A stretch of DNA of 64,000 nucleotides from positions 1-64,000 of the forward strand of contig JAIRVP010000067.1 in NCBI GenBank assembly GCA_031253835.1. Reading direction: 5' to 3'. The stretch is from Burkholderia sp. Lineage in GTDB: Bacteria; Pseudomonadota; Gammaproteobacteria; Burkholderiales; Burkholderiaceae. Below the pieces are notes generated by a model. It saw only the letters and a list, made by a program, of their open reading frames with translations, ran no database searches and was not told the DNA's origin. Shown one piece after another: positions 8,018 to 16,552 of the stretch (the stretch's first letter is position 1; each line of letters begins with the position of its first letter). A program made the position numbers and the translations under genes.

Positions 8018-9199
8018 TTGAACCCCCTGCATTCGACCGACACCGTTCTCGCCCATGAAGGCCGCGCGCACGGCCAGCCCGGTTCGCCGGTGAACCCGCC
8101 CGTCTATCGCCAGTCGACGCTGCTCTTTCACGGCACCGATGCGCTCGATGCCGTACGCGGCACGCCGCTCGCGTACGGGCGTCACGGCAGCCCGACCACG
8201 CGCGCGCTCGAGAAAGCGCTCGCCCGGCTCGAAGGCGCGCACGCCGCGCTGCTGACGCCGAGCGGCCTCGGTGCGATCACGACCGCGCTGCTCGCGGTGC
8301 TGAATCCGGGCGACCATCTGCTGATGGCCGATTCCGTCTACGACCCGACTCGTTCGTTCTGCGACGAAACGCTGTCTCGCCTCGGCATCGAGACGACTTA
8401 CTACGATCCGGCGATCGGCGCGAACATCGCGTCGCTGATGCGGCCGAACACGCGCGCGGTATTCGCCGAATCGCCGGGCTCGCTGACCTTCGAAGTACAG
8501 GATATTCCGGCCATCAGCCGTGTCGCGCACGCGCACGGCGCGGTCGTGCTGCTCGACAACACATGGGGCACGCCCCTGAATTTCCGCTCGTTCTCGCATG
8601 GCGTCGACGTGTCGATTCACGCCGCGACCAAATACATCGCCGGGCACTCCGACGTACTGATGGGGGCGATCCTGACGACCGAGGCGCTCGCGCCGAAAGT
8701 CACGCGCTTCTACCGGCAGCTCGGGATGACCGTCAGCGGCGACGACGCGTATCTCGCGCTGCGCGGCCTGCGTACGCTGTCGGTCCGGCTCGAGCGGCAC
8801 CAGCGCAACGCGCACGTGCTGACCGAATGGCTCTCGCAGCAGCCGGAAGTCGCGCGGATCCTGTATCCGGCGCGCCCCGGCGACGCAGGCCACGCGCTGT
8901 GGCAGCGCGATTTCACGGGCGCGTGCGGGCTGTTCGGCGTGGTGCTGCAGCCGCAAGCCGGCGAAGCCGTGCGCGCGCTGCTCGACGGCATGACGTGCTT
9001 TGGCATGGGCTACAGCTGGGGCGGCTTCGAAAGCCTGATCATCCCGTCCAATCCGTCGCGCCACCGTACCGCCACCCAATGGGCGGAAACCGGCCCGCTG
9101 CTGCGGATTCATGCAGGGCTCGAGCACCCGGACGACATGATTGCCGACCTCGCCGCCGGCTTCGCGAGAATGCGCGCCGCCGCGCTCGCGGAAGCGTGA
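8018..9199 (+). CDS. metC: Cystathionine beta-lyase-like PLP enzyme (MetC type), TTG start
   Basis: The 393-aa Cys/Met-metabolism PLP enzyme has the Schiff-base lysine K205 in HAATKYIAGHSD, a substrate/cofactor stretch YGRHGSPTTRALEKALARLEG, the PLP-ring stacking region and a C-terminal MGYSWGGFESL motif as in MetC. It would cleave cystathionine or cystine to pyruvate, ammonia and a thiol, in keeping with the preceding cystine-type importer. The start is TTG at 8018, set by AAAGGAGA at 8006-8013 five bases upstream; no ATG fits. Its position last among the three transport genes suggests it degrades the imported sulphur amino acid rather than acting in methionine synthesis. Confidence 0.85.
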   Translation: MNPLHSTDTVLAHEGRAHGQPGSPVNPPVYRQSTLLFHGTDALDAVRGTPLAYGRHGSPTTRALEKALARLEGAHAALLTPSGLGAITTALLAVLNPGDHLLMADSVYDPTRSFCDETLSRLGIETTYYDPAIGANIASLMRPNTRAVFAESPGSLTFEVQDIPAISRVAHAHGAVVLLDNTWGTPLNFRSFSHGVDVSIHAATKYIAGHSDVLMGAILTTEALAPKVTRFYRQLGMTVSGDDAYLALRGLRTLSVRLERHQRNAHVLTEWLSQQPEVARILYPARPGDAGHALWQRDFTGACGLFGVVLQPQAGEAVRALLDGMTCFGMGYSWGGFESLIIPSNPSRHRTATQWAETGPLLRIHAGLEHPDDMIADLAAGFARMRAAALAEA

Positions 9200-9275
9200 C
9201 CTCCGGCGGCGTCGCGCCCGCCGCCCCGCATCCCGTTTTTCTCGACGTTTTTCCCTCTGTCATAGCGAGATCATC

Positions 9276-9620
9276 ATGAAAGACACGCTGTTCATTCTTC
9301 GCCCCGGTTTCTTCAAGGACTCCGAAGGTCCGTTCTACTGCGGCGATTCGGTTTCCGTCGAAGGGCTGCTGAGCTTCTATCCGCAGTTGCGCGACGCCGT
9401 CGACGTCGAGTACATCGACGCACCGCGTCCGCGCCAGCCGATCGTCGCGCTGATCGGCGCGGACAACCAGTCGGCGCCCGTGCTCGTACTCGGCGCCGGA
9501 CCGGCACCGGCCGACGACACCCTTGCGATCCGCGAGCACAACGGCCGGCGCTTCATCGATTCGCCTGCCGATATCCGGCGGTACCTGTCCGCGCAATACG
9601 GCGTGGCGCACGTCGCATAA
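9276..9620 (+). CDS. DUF3088 family protein
   Basis: The 114-aa soluble protein begins KDTLFILRPGF and contains YCGDSVSVEGLLSFYP, DVEYIDAPRPRQPIVALIG and a C-terminal RFIDSPADIRRYL, matching the DUF3088 pattern as I remember it. That family has a thioredoxin-like look (a Cys after the first strand, here Cys22) but no assigned activity. It lies 76 bp after the lyase gene and may be the last gene of the cystine operon. A weak ribosome site (GCGAGA) precedes the ATG; a longer frame reading back into the lyase gene is spurious. Confidence 0.7.
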   Translation: MKDTLFILRPGFFKDSEGPFYCGDSVSVEGLLSFYPQLRDAVDVEYIDAPRPRQPIVALIGADNQSAPVLVLGAGPAPADDTLAIREHNGRRFIDSPADIRRYLSAQYGVAHVA

Positions 9621-9627
9621 GCGCACC

Positions 9628-9665
9628 GGCGCGGGCCGACGACCGGTCGCGCCCGCGCCTTCGTT
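9628..9665. terminator. GC hairpin between convergent genes
   Basis: A perfect 9-bp stem, GGCGCGGGC (9628-9636) with GCCCGCGCC (9651-9659), has a 14-nt loop and is followed by TTCGTT. It sits between the DUF3088 gene and the convergent EamA gene and could terminate either. Confidence 0.55.
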
Positions 9666-9677
9666 CCGGCTTGCCCG

Positions 9678-10565
9678 TTACCCGGCGCGCTGCACGGGCG
9701 CCATCTTCGAGAAATACTTCGCGCCCGCCACGCAGCCGACCACGACGACCGTCACGACGACCATCGACGGCGGTACCGTCTCGTGCAACAGGCCGGCCGC
9801 CAGCAGGAAGCCGAAGAACGGCTGCAGCAGCTGCAACTGGCCGACACCGGCGATCCCGCCAAGCGCGAGCCCGCGATACCAGAACACGAAACCGATCAGC
9901 ATGCTGAACAGCGACACGTACGCGAGCCCCCACAGCGCGGCGGCATCGACGGCGACGAACGACGCGGGCCACGTGAACCACGTGAGCGGCACCATCAGCG
10001 GCAGCGACAGCACGAGCGCCCACGAGATCACCTGCCAGCCGCCGAGCTGGCGCGACAGGCGCGCGCCTTCCGCGTAGCCGAGCCCGCACGCGACGATCGC
10101 GGCCAGCATCAGCGCGTCGCCGACGACCGACGCCTGCCCGCCGTTGCGCAGCGCGAACGCAGCCACCGCGCCGCTGCCGACGATCGAGAAGATCCAGAAC
10201 GGCAGCCGTGGCCGCTCGCCGCCGCGCCATACGCCGAACAGCGCGGTGGCCAGCGGCAGCAGCCCGACGAACACGATCGCGTGCGCGGACGTCACGTGCT
10301 TCAGCGCCAGCGCCGTCAGCAACGGAAAGCCGACCACGACGCCGAGCGCGACGATGGCCAGCGACACGGCCTCGGCCCGCGTCGGCCGCCGCTGCTTCAG
10401 CACGACGAGCAGCAGCAGGCCGAGCGCACCGGCGATCGTCGCGCGCGCAAAGGTGAGGAACAGCGGATCGAGTCCCTGCACCGCGACACGCGTCGCGGGC
10501 AGCGAACCACTGAAGATGATCACGCCCAGCAAGCCGCTGAGCCATCCGTCGGTCGTCTTTTGCAC
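9678..10565 (-). CDS. EamA/DMT-family transporter
   Basis: The 295-aa hydrophobic protein has about ten predicted membrane helices arranged as two EamA repeats (residues ~8-135 and ~148-285). Typical features are the RATIAGALGLLLL first-repeat segment and YRGLALGGIAGVGQLQLLQPFFGFLLAAGLL in the second repeat. DMT proteins export amino acids or other small metabolites across the inner membrane. It is divergent from a MocR-type regulator, a common pairing in which the regulator controls the transporter. The substrate is unknown, but a PLP-vitamer or amine connection is plausible given the partner. Confidence 0.85.
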   Translation of the reverse strand: MQKTTDGWLSGLLGVIIFSGSLPATRVAVQGLDPLFLTFARATIAGALGLLLLVVLKQRRPTRAEAVSLAIVALGVVVGFPLLTALALKHVTSAHAIVFVGLLPLATALFGVWRGGERPRLPFWIFSIVGSGAVAAFALRNGGQASVVGDALMLAAIVACGLGYAEGARLSRQLGGWQVISWALVLSLPLMVPLTWFTWPASFVAVDAAALWGLAYVSLFSMLIGFVFWYRGLALGGIAGVGQLQLLQPFFGFLLAAGLLHETVPPSMVVVTVVVVGCVAGAKYFSKMAPVQRAG

Positions 10566-10652
10566 GGGAAATCCTGAACGGGGAAAAGTGGATGACCGAT
10601 GATCCGCCGCCCGCGAAAAGCGCGTAAGCTACAGCCCAATACAATTCCGACA

Positions 10653-10681
10653 AACTGTACTGGACAACCGGCCGTACAGTT
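10653..10681. promoter_or_regulatory. Perfect inverted repeat, candidate MocR operator
   Basis: AACTGTAC (10653-10660) and GTACAGTT (10674-10681) are exact reverse complements separated by 13 bp. The pair lies between the EamA gene and the MocR-regulator gene, ending 11 bp before the latter's ATG. The spacer starts TGGAC, a word recalled from known MocR-family sites. Confidence 0.55.
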
Positions 10682-10692
10682 CATTCTTCGCC

Positions 10693-12162
10693 ATGAGCCC
10701 CGTGAGCCGAGCCGCCCCGCCTCCCGTTCCGCCCGCCGCGTCGCGCACGCGCGTCGAAACCGTGATGGACACCCTGCGTGCGCGCATCGCGAGCCGCGCG
10801 CTGATGCCCGGCGCGCGCGTGCCGTCGATCCGGATGATGGCCGACAGCCTGGGCGTGTCGAAATCGACGGTCGTCGACGCGTACGAGCGGCTCGCGAGCG
10901 AGGGCGTGCTCGTTGCACGGCGCGGCTCGGGCTTTTACGTGTCGGGCCACGCGCCGCCGCTTGCGCTCGCCGATCTCGGCCCGCGCCTCGATCGCGAGCT
11001 CGATCCGCTGTGGCTGTCGCGCCAGTCGCTCGAAGCGGCGCCGACGTCGGTGAAGCCCGGCTGCGGCTGGCTGCCGTCGTCGTGGCTGCCGGACGAGAGC
11101 CTGCGCCGCGCGCTGCGCGCGGTGTCGCGCGACGATGCCGACGCGCTGACCGACTACGCGACGCCGCTCGGCCTGCCCGCGCTGCGCCAGCAGCTCGCGT
11201 GGCGGCTCGCGCAGCATGGCGTCCATGCCGAGCCCACGCAGATCATGGTGACCGACGGCGGCACGCATGCGCTCGATCTCGTGTGCCGCCTGCTGCTGGA
11301 GCCGGGCGACACGGTCGTGCTCGACGACCCGTGCTACTTCAATTTCCAGGCGCTGCTGCGTGCGCACCGCGCGCGGATCGTCAGCGTCCCGTACACGCCG
11401 AACGGCCCCGATCTCGCGCGCTTCGAGCAGGTGCTCGCCGAGCATCGCCCGCGCCTTTACATCACCAACGCGGCGCTGCACAACCCGACCGGCGCGACGC
11501 TCGCGCCGCCCGTCGCGCACCGGCTGCTGACGCTCGCGGCCGAGCACGGGCTGCTGATCGTCGAGGACGACATCTTCGCGGATTTCGAGAGCACGCCCGC
11601 GCCGCGCCTCGCGGCCTTCGACGGGCTGTCGCGTGTCGTGTCGATCGGCAGCTTCTCGAAGACGCTGTCGGCCGCGATCCGCTGCGGCTTCGTCGCCGCG
11701 CGCCCGGAATGGATCGACGCACTCGTCGACCTGAAGCTCGCGACGTCGTTCGGCAACGCGCAGATCGGCGCAAACGTCGTGCACCGGCTGCTGATCGACG
11801 GCACGTACCGGCGCCATCTCGACAGCCTGCACGCGCGTCTCGCGGATGCGATGGGCGAAACGATCCGGCGCCTGACGCGCGCCGGGCTCGGCATCTGGAC
11901 GGAGCCGCGCGGCGGCCTGTTCGTGTGGGCGGCACTGCCCGACGGGCTCGATGCCGCGCGCGTCGCACGCCATGCGCTGGACCACGACGTCGTGCTGGCG
12001 CCCGGCAACGTGTTCAGTCCGTCACGCGGCGCGACGTCGTACATGCGCTTCAACGTGTCGCGCTGCAAGGGGCCCGCGGTGTTCGACGCGCTCGCGCGGG
12101 CGATGGACGCGACGCGGGCGGCCGATCGCAGCGGCGTGCCGGTGGAGGCGAACGGCACGTAA
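10693..12162 (+). CDS. MocR-family transcriptional regulator (GntR HTH + aminotransferase domain)
   Basis: The 489-aa protein has a GntR-type winged HTH at residues ~20-85 (RIASRALMPGARVPSIRMMADSLGVSKSTVVDAYERLASEG) and a fold-type I aminotransferase-like domain from ~130 to the end. The domain keeps the PLP lysine (K323 in GSFSKTLSAAIRCGF), the Asp of IVEDDIFADF and the Arg of YMRFNVSRC. Such proteins use PLP or a PLP-amine adduct as effector and regulate transport or amine-metabolism genes, usually the adjacent divergent one, here the EamA exporter. The ATG at 10693 lies just after a perfect inverted repeat, so autoregulation is likely. It is convergent with nadV. Confidence 0.9.
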   Translation: MSPVSRAAPPPVPPAASRTRVETVMDTLRARIASRALMPGARVPSIRMMADSLGVSKSTVVDAYERLASEGVLVARRGSGFYVSGHAPPLALADLGPRLDRELDPLWLSRQSLEAAPTSVKPGCGWLPSSWLPDESLRRALRAVSRDDADALTDYATPLGLPALRQQLAWRLAQHGVHAEPTQIMVTDGGTHALDLVCRLLLEPGDTVVLDDPCYFNFQALLRAHRARIVSVPYTPNGPDLARFEQVLAEHRPRLYITNAALHNPTGATLAPPVAHRLLTLAAEHGLLIVEDDIFADFESTPAPRLAAFDGLSRVVSIGSFSKTLSAAIRCGFVAARPEWIDALVDLKLATSFGNAQIGANVVHRLLIDGTYRRHLDSLHARLADAMGETIRRLTRAGLGIWTEPRGGLFVWAALPDGLDAARVARHALDHDVVLAPGNVFSPSRGATSYMRFNVSRCKGPAVFDALARAMDATRAADRSGVPVEANGT

Positions 12163-12177
12163 ATGCTCGAAGCGGAC

Positions 12178-12206
12178 GGCGGGGAAGGTGCGACGCCTCC
12201 CCCGCC
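12178..12206. terminator. GC hairpin between convergent mocR-type gene and nadV
   Basis: GGCGGGGAAGG (12178-12188) pairs with CCTCCCCCGCC (12196-12206), 10 of 11 positions, around a 7-nt loop. There is no U tract on either strand, so it is a candidate bidirectional terminator only. Confidence 0.45.
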
Positions 12207-12210
12207 TCCA

Positions 12211-13644
12211 TCACGCCTCGCCCGCGTGCGCCCTCGCCCGCACGTCGGCAAACGACGTATCGACGAGCAAACGCCCCGTATCGAACACGGTCTCGAGCGC
12301 ATCGTCCCATTCGCCTTCCAGCGTGCGGTCGTCCCACGCAACGGGCAGCGTCACGGTCCGATAGTCGCCGGTGCGGCGATTGCGCAGCAGCGTGAGCCGC
12401 CCCTTCTTCGAACGCTTGCCCTGATCGGTGACCGGATCCTTGCGGACGTCGTGCCACACGCCGCCGCGCCGGATCGCCGAGCACTTCATCGCGAAGCGCT
12501 GCGTATCGCGGTTCACCTGCTGCAACAACGCGCCGCCCATGCCGAATACGAGGTTGCCGGCCGCGTAGCCCGCATCGTCGAGCGCGGTGAGAATCGCTTC
12601 GATCGACGCTTCGTCGACACCGTCGCCCTGGATCACGCGCACACGGTTCAGCACGCGCCGCCCTTTCCCGTTCACGGTCGAGCCGAACGACGCGTCGAGC
12701 GCGCGCACGGTCTGCAGCACGATCGTCACGGGATCGCCCGAATCGGGCCGCACGACGAGCGTCGCACCCGAGTCGATCACGGCCTGCCGAAGCTCGCCGC
12801 CCCACAGATCGAGTGCGGCGAACAGATCGTAGGAGTCCGACACGACCGACACGATCGCACCCGGCAAGCCAAAGCGGTTAATCATGTTCCGGTACGCATC
12901 GGCCTCGCCTTCGCGGCCCCACGACGTGATCGTGCTGTGCTCGGCCGCCGGCACCGAGTACGCGGCCATCGGCTCGCGATAGAAGCGGTTCGCGGCCAGC
13001 ACGCCGAGCACCGTGTCCGAGCCCATGAAGTTCACGAGGTGCGCCGCGCCGCCGATCGCGGCCGACTCCGCGCTCGACACGCCGCGCGCGCCGAAGTCGT
13101 GCAGCTTGAACGGCAGTTGCGCGAGATCGTCGTCGGTCTTTTCGAGGAAGCGGCGGATCGTCTGCCGCAGGTGCCAGCTGCGGGTCGCGACCGTCACCGG
13201 ATACCAGACGCGCAACAGCATCGTCTCGAGATACGACGCGAGCCAGAACACCTGCGGATCGTCGCATTCGACGGTCATCAGCACGTTGTGCACCGGCACG
13301 ACCGAGCCCTCGGGCACCGCGCGGATCTTCACCGGCAGGTAGCCGTCGTAGCGTTCGACGATGTAGCGCCACCCGGCTTCGTTGAACGGCACGCCGTGCA
13401 CGGTGAAGAAATCGCGCGCGTCGTCGATCATCGCGTGCGTGACCGGCTTGCACAAATATTCCTTCAGCAGCATCTGCAGGCCGAAGAACACCGTGCGGTC
13501 GTAACGGCCGCCGCGCGATTCGACGTACGAGAACATCGCCGACGCGTCGGGCGGATATTGCAGGAAGTGCGAAGCCTTGTAGGAATCCGTATTGAGGATC
13601 GGATTGGCGAGAACCGCGGCAAAGCCGCCGAGATCGTTTTGCAT
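12211..13644 (-). CDS. nadV: Nicotinamide phosphoribosyltransferase NadV (NAMPT)
   Basis: The 477-aa NAMPT-family enzyme makes NMN from nicotinamide and PRPP. Recognisable parts are the N-terminal NPILNTDSYKASHFLQYPP, the RGGRYDRTVFFGLQM block, LHDFGARGVSSAESAAIGG and the catalytic/phosphate-binding LVVRPDSGDP. The length fits bacterial and animal NAMPT. It follows the NMN adenylyltransferase/Nudix gene by 73 bp on the same strand, so the pair gives a two-step nicotinamide-to-NAD salvage route that avoids deamidation. The start at 13644 is supported by AGAGGAGCT upstream. Confidence 0.93.
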   Translation of the reverse strand: MQNDLGGFAAVLANPILNTDSYKASHFLQYPPDASAMFSYVESRGGRYDRTVFFGLQMLLKEYLCKPVTHAMIDDARDFFTVHGVPFNEAGWRYIVERYDGYLPVKIRAVPEGSVVPVHNVLMTVECDDPQVFWLASYLETMLLRVWYPVTVATRSWHLRQTIRRFLEKTDDDLAQLPFKLHDFGARGVSSAESAAIGGAAHLVNFMGSDTVLGVLAANRFYREPMAAYSVPAAEHSTITSWGREGEADAYRNMINRFGLPGAIVSVVSDSYDLFAALDLWGGELRQAVIDSGATLVVRPDSGDPVTIVLQTVRALDASFGSTVNGKGRRVLNRVRVIQGDGVDEASIEAILTALDDAGYAAGNLVFGMGGALLQQVNRDTQRFAMKCSAIRRGGVWHDVRKDPVTDQGKRSKKGRLTLLRNRRTGDYRTVTLPVAWDDRTLEGEWDDALETVFDTGRLLVDTSFADVRARAHAGEA

Positions 13645-13717
13645 GGCTAGAGCTCCTCTAGGCCGTTGAAGTGCCGCCGCGTCTGTCGCGGCGGACGGAA
13701 TGCGGGGAATCAGCGGA

Positions 13718-14758
13718 TCACAGCTTCCCCAGGAAGTGATATGCGATGTCGAAGTGATCCTCGAACATCACGTTGCGCATTTGCGCGAATTCGTTGAGCG
13801 GCACCCAGCGCGCCTTGTCGGCATCGTCGCTGCCCTTCACGCGCGGCAGCTCGCCGGTCGGGAAGTTGAACAGGCACGCGTGCGTGATCGTGCGGCCGCG
13901 CAGCGAGCGCGTCGGATGATCGAACACCTGGCGATCCCTGATCGAGCCGCGCAGCACGGGCTCCGGCAGCTTGAGGCCGGTTTCCTCGCGCAGCTCGCGG
14001 ATGCAGGCCGCATCGAGCCGCTCGTCCTGGTTCACGAACCCGCCCGGCAGTGCCCACAGGCCGCGGCCCGGCTCGCTGCGGCGGCGCACGAGCAGGATGT
14101 GGCCCGAGTGCACGACCACCGCGTCGACCGTCACGAACGTGACGGGATACGGTGCGGCCGCCCACGCCTTGCGATACGCGGCGATGAATTCGGCTTCCGA
14201 CTTCAGCTGCGCGAATTCCGGCTGCGTGCGGAAACGCTCGAGCCAGCCGAACACGGGTTCCGGCACGGCCCACTGCACGAAGCTGTTGGTGCGTTCGGCG
14301 AAATACTGGTCGCGGATCTCGGTGGCGGAAATGTCTTCGGTCGCATCGACGTCGACGAGCTCCCATTGCGGGAACATCCGCAGGTAATACGACGTGGCGT
14401 CCTTCTCGTGGCCGATCAGCCCGACCCTGCGCTGCGCGATATCGCCGAGCGTGGACGCGACGGCCTCCTGCACCCAGCGCACCCAGTCGCCGTCGTTGTA
14501 CGTCGAATCCTGCAGCGGCGCGACCGTCACGCGGTCGCGCTCGGACGCGTCGAGCAGCGAAGCCAGCATCTGGCGGCGCTCGTCGAACGAGAACGGATCC
14601 TTGATGGTGCGGGGCTTGTCGGTCGACCCGATCAGCACGCACACGCGTTCGGCCCGGCTCAGTGCCGACTTCAGCACGTTCAGGTGACCACGATGCGGAG
14701 GCTGGAAACGACCAATGAAAACGAGCGCGTCGAAGCGCCGGTTCTGTTGCGTACTCAT
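13718..14758 (-). CDS. nadM: Bifunctional NMN adenylyltransferase / Nudix hydrolase
   Basis: The 346-aa two-domain protein has an N-terminal nucleotidyltransferase with GRFQPPHRGH (H22 and H25 of the HxGH motif) and the ISATEIRDQY signature, which adenylates NMN to NAD. The C-terminal half is a Nudix domain with a perfect box: Gly, five residues, Glu, seven residues, then RELREETGL. In known NadM-Nudix proteins this half hydrolyses ADP-ribose or a related nucleotide. It is first of two genes with nadV, which supplies its substrate. GAGGGAG precedes the ATG. Confidence 0.93.
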   Translation of the reverse strand: MSTQQNRRFDALVFIGRFQPPHRGHLNVLKSALSRAERVCVLIGSTDKPRTIKDPFSFDERRQMLASLLDASERDRVTVAPLQDSTYNDGDWVRWVQEAVASTLGDIAQRRVGLIGHEKDATSYYLRMFPQWELVDVDATEDISATEIRDQYFAERTNSFVQWAVPEPVFGWLERFRTQPEFAQLKSEAEFIAAYRKAWAAAPYPVTFVTVDAVVVHSGHILLVRRRSEPGRGLWALPGGFVNQDERLDAACIRELREETGLKLPEPVLRGSIRDRQVFDHPTRSLRGRTITHACLFNFPTGELPRVKGSDDADKARWVPLNEFAQMRNVMFEDHFDIAYHFLGKL

Positions 14759-14815
14759 GAGGCTCCCTCAAGAGATTGAAACGCTCCGGGTCTGTCCCGA
14801 AGGGTTGAAATGAAT

Positions 14816-14834
14816 CCTAGGGGAAATCCCTCGG
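14816..14834. promoter_or_regulatory. Candidate operator upstream of the NAD salvage genes
   Basis: CCTAGGG (14816-14822) and CCCTCGG (14828-14834) form an inverted repeat matching at six of seven positions with a 5-bp spacer. It lies 58 bp upstream of the nadM start on the minus strand. No regulator gene is adjacent, so this is a pattern-level suggestion. Confidence 0.3.
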
Positions 14835-14949
14835 TGCGTCAATCGGGCCCGTTCGAGCGCATGCTCGACTTGACGAAGTCTGACGAAACGCGCGTTATTG
14901 GCGGGGTACACTCGATTTCATCCCAATCCGCGCTTTGGCGCCCGCCATC

Positions 14950-15402
14950 ATGAGGATCTCAGTCAGCCGGACCGTCGGCGTCGATCGCAGACGCCTCTTC
15001 ACGTGGTCGCAGGATTACGCGCGGCGGCTCGTGTGGGACAGCTTCCTCACCGACGCCTATCTGCTCGACGGAACGACGGCCAGCGTGGGCGTCGACGCGT
15101 TCTGCCGCAGCCAGTCGGGCGCGACGATGGTGTCGCGCTACATCTCGTACCGCCCGCCGCAGGTCGCCGCCGTCGAAATGGTCGAAGGCCCGAAGGTGCT
15201 CGAACGCTTCAGCGGCAGCTGGAACTTCACCGAGCACACGCCCGGGTCGACCGAAGTGAAATTCACGTACAACTTCCGCGCCCAGCCGTCCTGGCTGCGC
15301 TGGCTGCTCGAACCGCTGATCGGCGCGTTCTATCTCGTACAGACGCGCCGGCGTCTCGATTCGTTCAAGCACTGGGCCGAAGCCGAGGCGCTGCCGCGCT
15401 GA
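14950..15402 (+). CDS. SRPBCC (START-like) domain protein
   Basis: The 150-aa protein begins with a beta strand/helix pattern (RISVSRTVGVDRRRLFTWSQDY) and ends with the long amphipathic helix YLVQTRRRLDSFKHWAEAEAL, the layout of the polyketide-cyclase/START-like SRPBCC fold that binds hydrophobic ligands. A middle segment (STEVKFTYNFRAQPSWLRWLLEPLIGAFY) is typical of ligand-cavity family members. No enzyme motif is visible. The ATG at 14950 is chosen over an in-frame TTG five codons upstream. It faces the NAD salvage operon divergently. Confidence 0.65.
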   Translation: MRISVSRTVGVDRRRLFTWSQDYARRLVWDSFLTDAYLLDGTTASVGVDAFCRSQSGATMVSRYISYRPPQVAAVEMVEGPKVLERFSGSWNFTEHTPGSTEVKFTYNFRAQPSWLRWLLEPLIGAFYLVQTRRRLDSFKHWAEAEALPR

Positions 15403-15549
15403 CCGGCGCGCGCCGCCGGCCGCGCCATCGGACATTTGCCAGATTCGCCGAACCCGGGGAAACTACGGGCCACCGTCATCCCGACGGCACGCCCTGACCG
15501 AGAGAACAGGGTGCGCTCCCTGTAACGGCATCGACACAAACACAATCCG

Positions 15550-16437
15550 ATGAGCCTGATATCCCGATTCTTTGGCCGCAAGGAAGAACCCGAAAACCCC
15601 GTCGCGCTGGTCGCGGCGCCCGACGTCGAGAATCCGCTGAGCGTGACGGTCGTCTTCGACGGCCCGCTGCAGGTCGATATCGTCGCGCTGACGGCGGCGC
15701 TGCGTGCCTATCACCCGAGCATGAAGCAGGCGCGCGTCGAAACCGAGCCGACGCTGGAGCAGGTATTCGGGCTCGCCGGCTGGGGCAACCACGTCGTCCG
15801 GCTGGTCGGCTTCGATGCGCCCTATCCGTCCGACGCGCTGGAAACGTGTGTCGCGCCCGCCCACTACGGGCAGGAGCTGAAGCAGCAGGTACGCGCGAGC
15901 CGCAGCCACGTGATCCTCTACTACGCCGGACACGAAGCGAACCCGCTCGACCAGTATGTCGCGCTGGTGGCCGTCGCCGGCGCGCTGGCCGAGCAGAACG
16001 GCCTCGCGGTGCTGAACGAGCACGCGCACACGTCGCTGCCGGCCGGCGTCTTCAACGCGAAGGAACTCGGCGAAGAAAGCCTCGACGTGCTGCGCGACAT
16101 CCCGCTGAACCTGTTCTTCTGCGGCTTCGTGAAATACGAGGTCGAAGGCGTCGAAGGCGTGTGGATGCGCACCTATGGCGCCGACGTGTTCGGCCTGCCC
16201 GATTTCGCCGCGCTCGCGGCGGGCCATCATGAAGGCGAACGCTATTCGGGCATCTTCAACAACGTGATGCACTACCTGCTGGACAGCGGCGCGCGGATGC
16301 ACGCGGGCGAAACGATGCAGATCGGGTCGGAAACGTACATGAAGCTGCGCGAACCGCTCGAGCACGAGTATTACCTGCAGGGCCCCGCGCAAGTGCTGGT
16401 GGCCGAACTGATCTCGGCGGACGAGATCAATCGCTGA
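15550..16437 (+). CDS. DUF4261 domain protein
   Basis: The 295-aa soluble, acidic protein has no signal peptide and a basic N-terminus (MSLISRFFGRKEE). It resembles DUF4261 proteins, with a first half built around HVVRLVGFDAPYPSDALETC and RASRSHVILYYAGHEANPLDQYVALVAVAGALA, and a second half with LFFCGFVKYEVEGVEGVWMRTYGADVFGLPDFA. The family is uncharacterised and some members lie near secretion or toxin genes; no such neighbour is seen here. No catalytic motif could be assigned. Confidence 0.6.
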   Translation: MSLISRFFGRKEEPENPVALVAAPDVENPLSVTVVFDGPLQVDIVALTAALRAYHPSMKQARVETEPTLEQVFGLAGWGNHVVRLVGFDAPYPSDALETCVAPAHYGQELKQQVRASRSHVILYYAGHEANPLDQYVALVAVAGALAEQNGLAVLNEHAHTSLPAGVFNAKELGEESLDVLRDIPLNLFFCGFVKYEVEGVEGVWMRTYGADVFGLPDFAALAAGHHEGERYSGIFNNVMHYLLDSGARMHAGETMQIGSETYMKLREPLEHEYYLQGPAQVLVAELISADEINR

Positions 16438-16455
16438 AACGCCTGGCGATGCATG

Positions 16456-16491
16456 GCGCGCGGGATCGAAGACGACTCTCGAACCGCGCGC
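16456..16491. terminator. GC hairpin after the DUF4261 gene
   Basis: GCGCGCGG (16456-16463) and CCGCGCGC (16484-16491) form a perfect 8-bp stem with an internal TCGA/TCGA pairing. No T tract follows. It begins 19 bases past the DUF4261 stop. Confidence 0.35.
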
Positions 16492-16552
16492 GGCAGCGCG
16501 TCACATGACGGCGGCGTGACAGCCGCCGCCCCAACCCGCTGAGGAGATGTCC

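Noticed and set aside
5703..9620. Prophage or genomic-island origin for the ABC operon
   Set aside because: No integrase, tRNA, direct-repeat ends or shift in base composition is seen.
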